NCBI GenBank assembly: GCA_027490415.1
Contig: JAIXYD010000163.1
Location: 1-7,872 of the forward strand
Origin: Streptomycetaceae bacterium
GTDB taxonomy: Bacteria; Actinomycetota; Actinomycetes; Nanopelagicales; Nanopelagicaceae
DNA length: 7,872 nt
Direction of reading: 5' to 3'
Position 1 is the first letter of the stretch, and each line of letters begins with the position of its first letter. Of this stretch, positions 5,093 to 7,872 are shown one piece after another. The notes below the pieces were generated by a model. The model was given only the letters and a program-made list of their open reading frames with translations. It ran no database searches and was not told the DNA's origin. Made by a program: the position numbers and the translations under genes.

Positions 5093-7872
5093 GTGTCGAT
5101 GCGTCGTCGCGGCCTTGCCGTCTCCTTAGCGACCTCGCTCATCCTTGGGCTTTTAATTGCGCCTTTTGCATCAACACAGGCAAAGGCTGTTGTCTTCGGT
5201 GAAGAAGTTCCTGAAGCAAGCGTCACCGCTCCTTGGGTTGCATCAATTTGGTATACAAAAAACATTAGTCAACAAGCCGAATTCATATGTACCGGATCGC
5301 TCATTCGTGCCGACATCATCATTACCGCAGCACACTGCACATTTGATAAAGGTTTCTACTGGGTCAAGCTTGGTTCAGACACACTCGATAGTGATGCTCC
5401 CCTATTAGAAGTCTCAGGAACCTGGCGCGATACTCGCTATAGCAAGAAGACAATTACAAATGATCTTGGCCTTCTCAAACTCACAAGACCAGTTACAGAT
5501 GTAAAGCCTGTCGCCATCCCAACTCCGGCACAGATTGCAAAGGTAAAGAAGCTAACCAAATTCAGAATGTATGGATGGGGTCTCGACCAGAACAACGAGG
5601 TTGCAAAGTTTCTGCGAACAGCAAACTTAGATTTGCAGGATGCTGCAGCAAAGCGTGCATACGGCAGTGGATTCAAGCCCGAGATCATGCTTGCAAGTGG
5701 TCGTTACATCAAGGCCGAGAGACTTTACGCTGGTGGTTGTAACGGTGACTCCGGCGGACCACTCATGGGCGTCGTAGATGGAAAGCCAGTTCTTGTTGGT
5801 TTAACAAGTTGGGGCTCTGCCCAGGGTTGCGATCGCGGTAAGCCAACAATCTTTACTCGCGTCACCTATTACCTCAAGAACATTTCAAATGGAATTGTCT
5901 TGGTTTCAAAGGCGGCAAAGGAGTACAACCAAGCAGCCCCATCGAATATTGATCCTGTAACAATCACTGGTAGCGCACGTGTTGGCTCAACACTTAGCTG
6001 CGACAAAGGTGAATGGTCTGAAAACACCATCGAATTCGATCAGTACTGGACTTCTCCTTCTCGCATCTCGGGTGATCGCTCTGCATCAGTACTTGTCACA
6101 AATGATGATGCCGGACAGACCTTCACCTGTGTTGTCATCGGTAGATCACGCACAGCCCAACTACCGGTGGAAAGAAAGTTATCTATTCCTTCTGCCCCAG
6201 TCCTTGATACTTCACAATCAATTAGTGGCCTAGGTTCAGCTGCTCCAAAGACAGGAACAAATCTGTCCTGTTCAAATGCGACCTGGCGCAACAACGTAGA
6301 GCGCACACTTCCTGCTCAGTGGTACGTCGGTGATTACTACACACGTGACAAATTAGGAACAGGCGCACAACTCGTTGGCGAAGGCAGCACCCTGATTTTG
6401 ACGAAAGAGATCATCGTCAAAGCAATCAATAAATCAATCATTTGTGCATCCGGAGTTACAGGCCCAGGCGGCACACGCTTTAACATCGTTGGTGTCTCGA
6501 TGCCATTTATCGGTACACCTTCACCAACTATTAAGATTGAAGGGCTGCTCAGCAATGAGACCCCTTCCCCTGCTCAGATCGTTACTTGCCAAGTCGACCA
6601 GCCAGAGCAGTACGAATCAATCAAGTACGAATGGACGCTACAGAACAGCAGTTGGGATATTGATCGAAACGCCGCAATCATCGGCACCAACGCCACCTTC
6701 GTTTTTGATTCTGTAAATATTCTTACAAGTGTCCGTAAGTACCTCCGATGCAAAGTAACCGTTACTAACCTCGTAGCATCAGGATCTTCGACAACTGCGA
6801 TTTATGTAAAAGAGCCAACCGCTCCTGATTACTTCTCTGTCGATATCAAGGGACTCACACCTCAGTCAATTCCTGCCAACCAAGTTCTTACCTGCGAAGC
6901 TCGCAAGCTTGTCGGAGATGAGAAGGCAACATTTACCTGGGGCGTTGGCGCGTACTACTTCTCTTCTTCTATCGAGACCGTCTTGGGTACAGGACCTTCA
7001 TTGATTTTCACTGGTGATATCTACGATCAAGCAGTCGGTAAGTCCATCATCTGCGCCGTAGAAATTAAGAACAGTATCGGCAAGGCCAATGCCAGCGATG
7101 GTGTCGCTCTTGAAGTTCCGACCGTTCAACTTTACGGAAAGAACGGCCACTATTACATGTGGGTCTCTGAGAAAGTTACTTGGCAGCAGGCACGCGCCAA
7201 CGCACTTACTAAGACCTACCTTGGTCTTCAGGGATATTTAGCAACACCAAATACTCAAGCCGACTTCGCATTGATTCGCAAGAAAGCCGGCGGCAATTCA
7301 TTCTGGCTCGGTGCAACTGATATCGAGCAAGAAGGTTGCTGGAAGTATGCAGATGGACCTGAAGCAAATACCGCCTTCTACGCGGCACCTGGAACTCCTA
7401 ATTGCTCAACTTCGGCCGGTTACACCAACTGGAATTCAGGCGAGCCAAATAACGCCTATGGCGGCGAGAACTGGGCGATGTCACTCTCCAATGGTCTTTG
7501 GAATGATGGCCCTATCGATTCATTGATCAACTCATGGAGTTCATGGCCAACTGGTTATGTCGTTGAATTTGGTGGCTCTGTAGTTCCCATGGCGGTTGCA
7601 CCAGGTAGCGCCGCAGCTGCGCCAAAGATGAGTGCATCTGCATCAACTACAACTGGGTTTACTACTGCCTCGCAGACAGTTACAACAACATTTACACCAG
7701 ATCGATTCACCAATACCACCTTCGCAACATCTCGCATTGCAATCAAATTGCAGGGACCTGCAGGATTTAGCGCATCTAACTATCTGCCAACATTGGCTGG
7801 TAGCAGCGCAACTCGCGAGACTAATAACCCACTCGGTGATTATTCATGGGGTACAAACCCAGGATCCACGGC
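5093..7872 (+). CDS. Secreted trypsin-like protease with Ig-like repeats and C-type lectin domain (3' partial)
   Basis: One uninterrupted frame of 926 codons runs from GTG 5093 off the right edge. Its domains are: signal peptide about 1-32 (RRRGLAV, hydrophobic core, AKA); trypsin/S1 protease about 33-270 with His81 in TAAHC, Asp124 in TNDLGLLKL and Ser220 in GDSGGPL, so the triad is complete. Four Ig-like repeats lie at about 283-363, 366-470, 474-574 and 575-677, each with a Cys...Trp...Cys pattern. A C-type lectin domain at about 681-828 has WLGATD, GCWKYADG, the calcium/sugar motifs EPN (784-786), Glu792-Asn793 and WND (803-805), and a closing YVVEFGG. A Ser/Thr/Ala-rich region with unidentified sequence continues past the edge. 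EPN in animal lectins goes with mannose-type sugars; here that is inference. It is the third gene of the sigma/anti-sigma operon and a paralogue of the pseudoprotease at 1823-2998. It probably acts outside the cell or on its surface; whether a surface anchor follows cannot be seen. Confidence 0.93.
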   Translation, partial: MSMRRRGLAVSLATSLILGLLIAPFASTQAKAVVFGEEVPEASVTAPWVASIWYTKNISQQAEFICTGSLIRADIIITAAHCTFDKGFYWVKLGSDTLDSDAPLLEVSGTWRDTRYSKKTITNDLGLLKLTRPVTDVKPVAIPTPAQIAKVKKLTKFRMYGWGLDQNNEVAKFLRTANLDLQDAAAKRAYGSGFKPEIMLASGRYIKAERLYAGGCNGDSGGPLMGVVDGKPVLVGLTSWGSAQGCDRGKPTIFTRVTYYLKNISNGIVLVSKAAKEYNQAAPSNIDPVTITGSARVGSTLSCDKGEWSENTIEFDQYWTSPSRISGDRSASVLVTNDDAGQTFTCVVIGRSRTAQLPVERKLSIPSAPVLDTSQSISGLGSAAPKTGTNLSCSNATWRNNVERTLPAQWYVGDYYTRDKLGTGAQLVGEGSTLILTKEIIVKAINKSIICASGVTGPGGTRFNIVGVSMPFIGTPSPTIKIEGLLSNETPSPAQIVTCQVDQPEQYESIKYEWTLQNSSWDIDRNAAIIGTNATFVFDSVNILTSVRKYLRCKVTVTNLVASGSSTTAIYVKEPTAPDYFSVDIKGLTPQSIPANQVLTCEARKLVGDEKATFTWGVGAYYFSSSIETVLGTGPSLIFTGDIYDQAVGKSIICAVEIKNSIGKANASDGVALEVPTVQLYGKNGHYYMWVSEKVTWQQARANALTKTYLGLQGYLATPNTQADFALIRKKAGGNSFWLGATDIEQEGCWKYADGPEANTAFYAAPGTPNCSTSAGYTNWNSGEPNNAYGGENWAMSLSNGLWNDGPIDSLINSWSSWPTGYVVEFGGSVVPMAVAPGSAAAAPKMSASASTTTGFTTASQTVTTTFTPDRFTNTTFATSRIAIKLQGPAGFSASNYLPTLAGSSATRETNNPLGDYSWGTNPGST

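Noticed and set aside
5157..7526. Several small open frames on both strands within 5157-7746
   Set aside because: They are out-of-frame shadows of the single 926-codon protease-lectin frame, which shows continuous domain signatures.

Overview
The window looks like chromosomal DNA of a low-to-moderate GC actinobacterium (Actinomycetota). The signs are an actinobacterial-type lexA, a LysM/membrane-protein gene divergent from lexA, SOS boxes of the Gram-positive CGAAC-N4-GTTCG class, and an ECF sigma factor with a membrane partner. A freshwater acI/Nanopelagicales-like lineage is a reasonable guess from the base composition and the style of the secreted proteins, but it is inference only.

Left part (1-1777): the last 28 codons of an unidentified plus-strand gene end in a Rho-independent terminator. 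An SOS divergon follows: a small membrane-anchored LysM protein (minus) and lexA (plus) share an intergenic region with two SOS boxes, one per gene. This matches the arrangement of yneA, divS or Rv2719c/chiZ beside lexA, where the partner restrains cell division during DNA damage. A PhnB-like VOC-fold protein (minus) overlaps the 3' end of lexA tail to tail.

Right part (1823-7872): a cell-envelope/secretion module built around an ECF sigma factor. A secreted trypsin-fold protein whose catalytic His and Ser are replaced by Asn and Ala (minus) is divergent from a small secreted protein (plus). After a long hairpin come the ECF sigma factor, a one-TM putative anti-sigma factor overlapping it by one base (TAATG), and a very long open-ended gene. 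That last gene encodes a signal peptide, a trypsin-like protease with an intact His-Asp-Ser triad, four Ig-like repeats, a C-type-lectin domain with EPN and WND calcium/sugar-binding motifs, and further Ser/Thr-rich sequence beyond the window edge.

The most interesting signal is regulatory. GGAAC-N17-CGTC, the classical shape of an ECF-sigma promoter, occurs three times in the window with exactly 17 bp spacing. Two copies are back to back in the divergent region in front of the pseudoprotease and the small secreted protein, and one lies just before the putative anti-sigma gene. This suggests that the local sigma factor drives a compact regulon of secreted proteins that pairs an active protease-lectin with a related catalytically dead one. 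No RNA genes, insertion sequences, CRISPR arrays or attachment sites were seen, and no gap between genes exceeds 300 bases.
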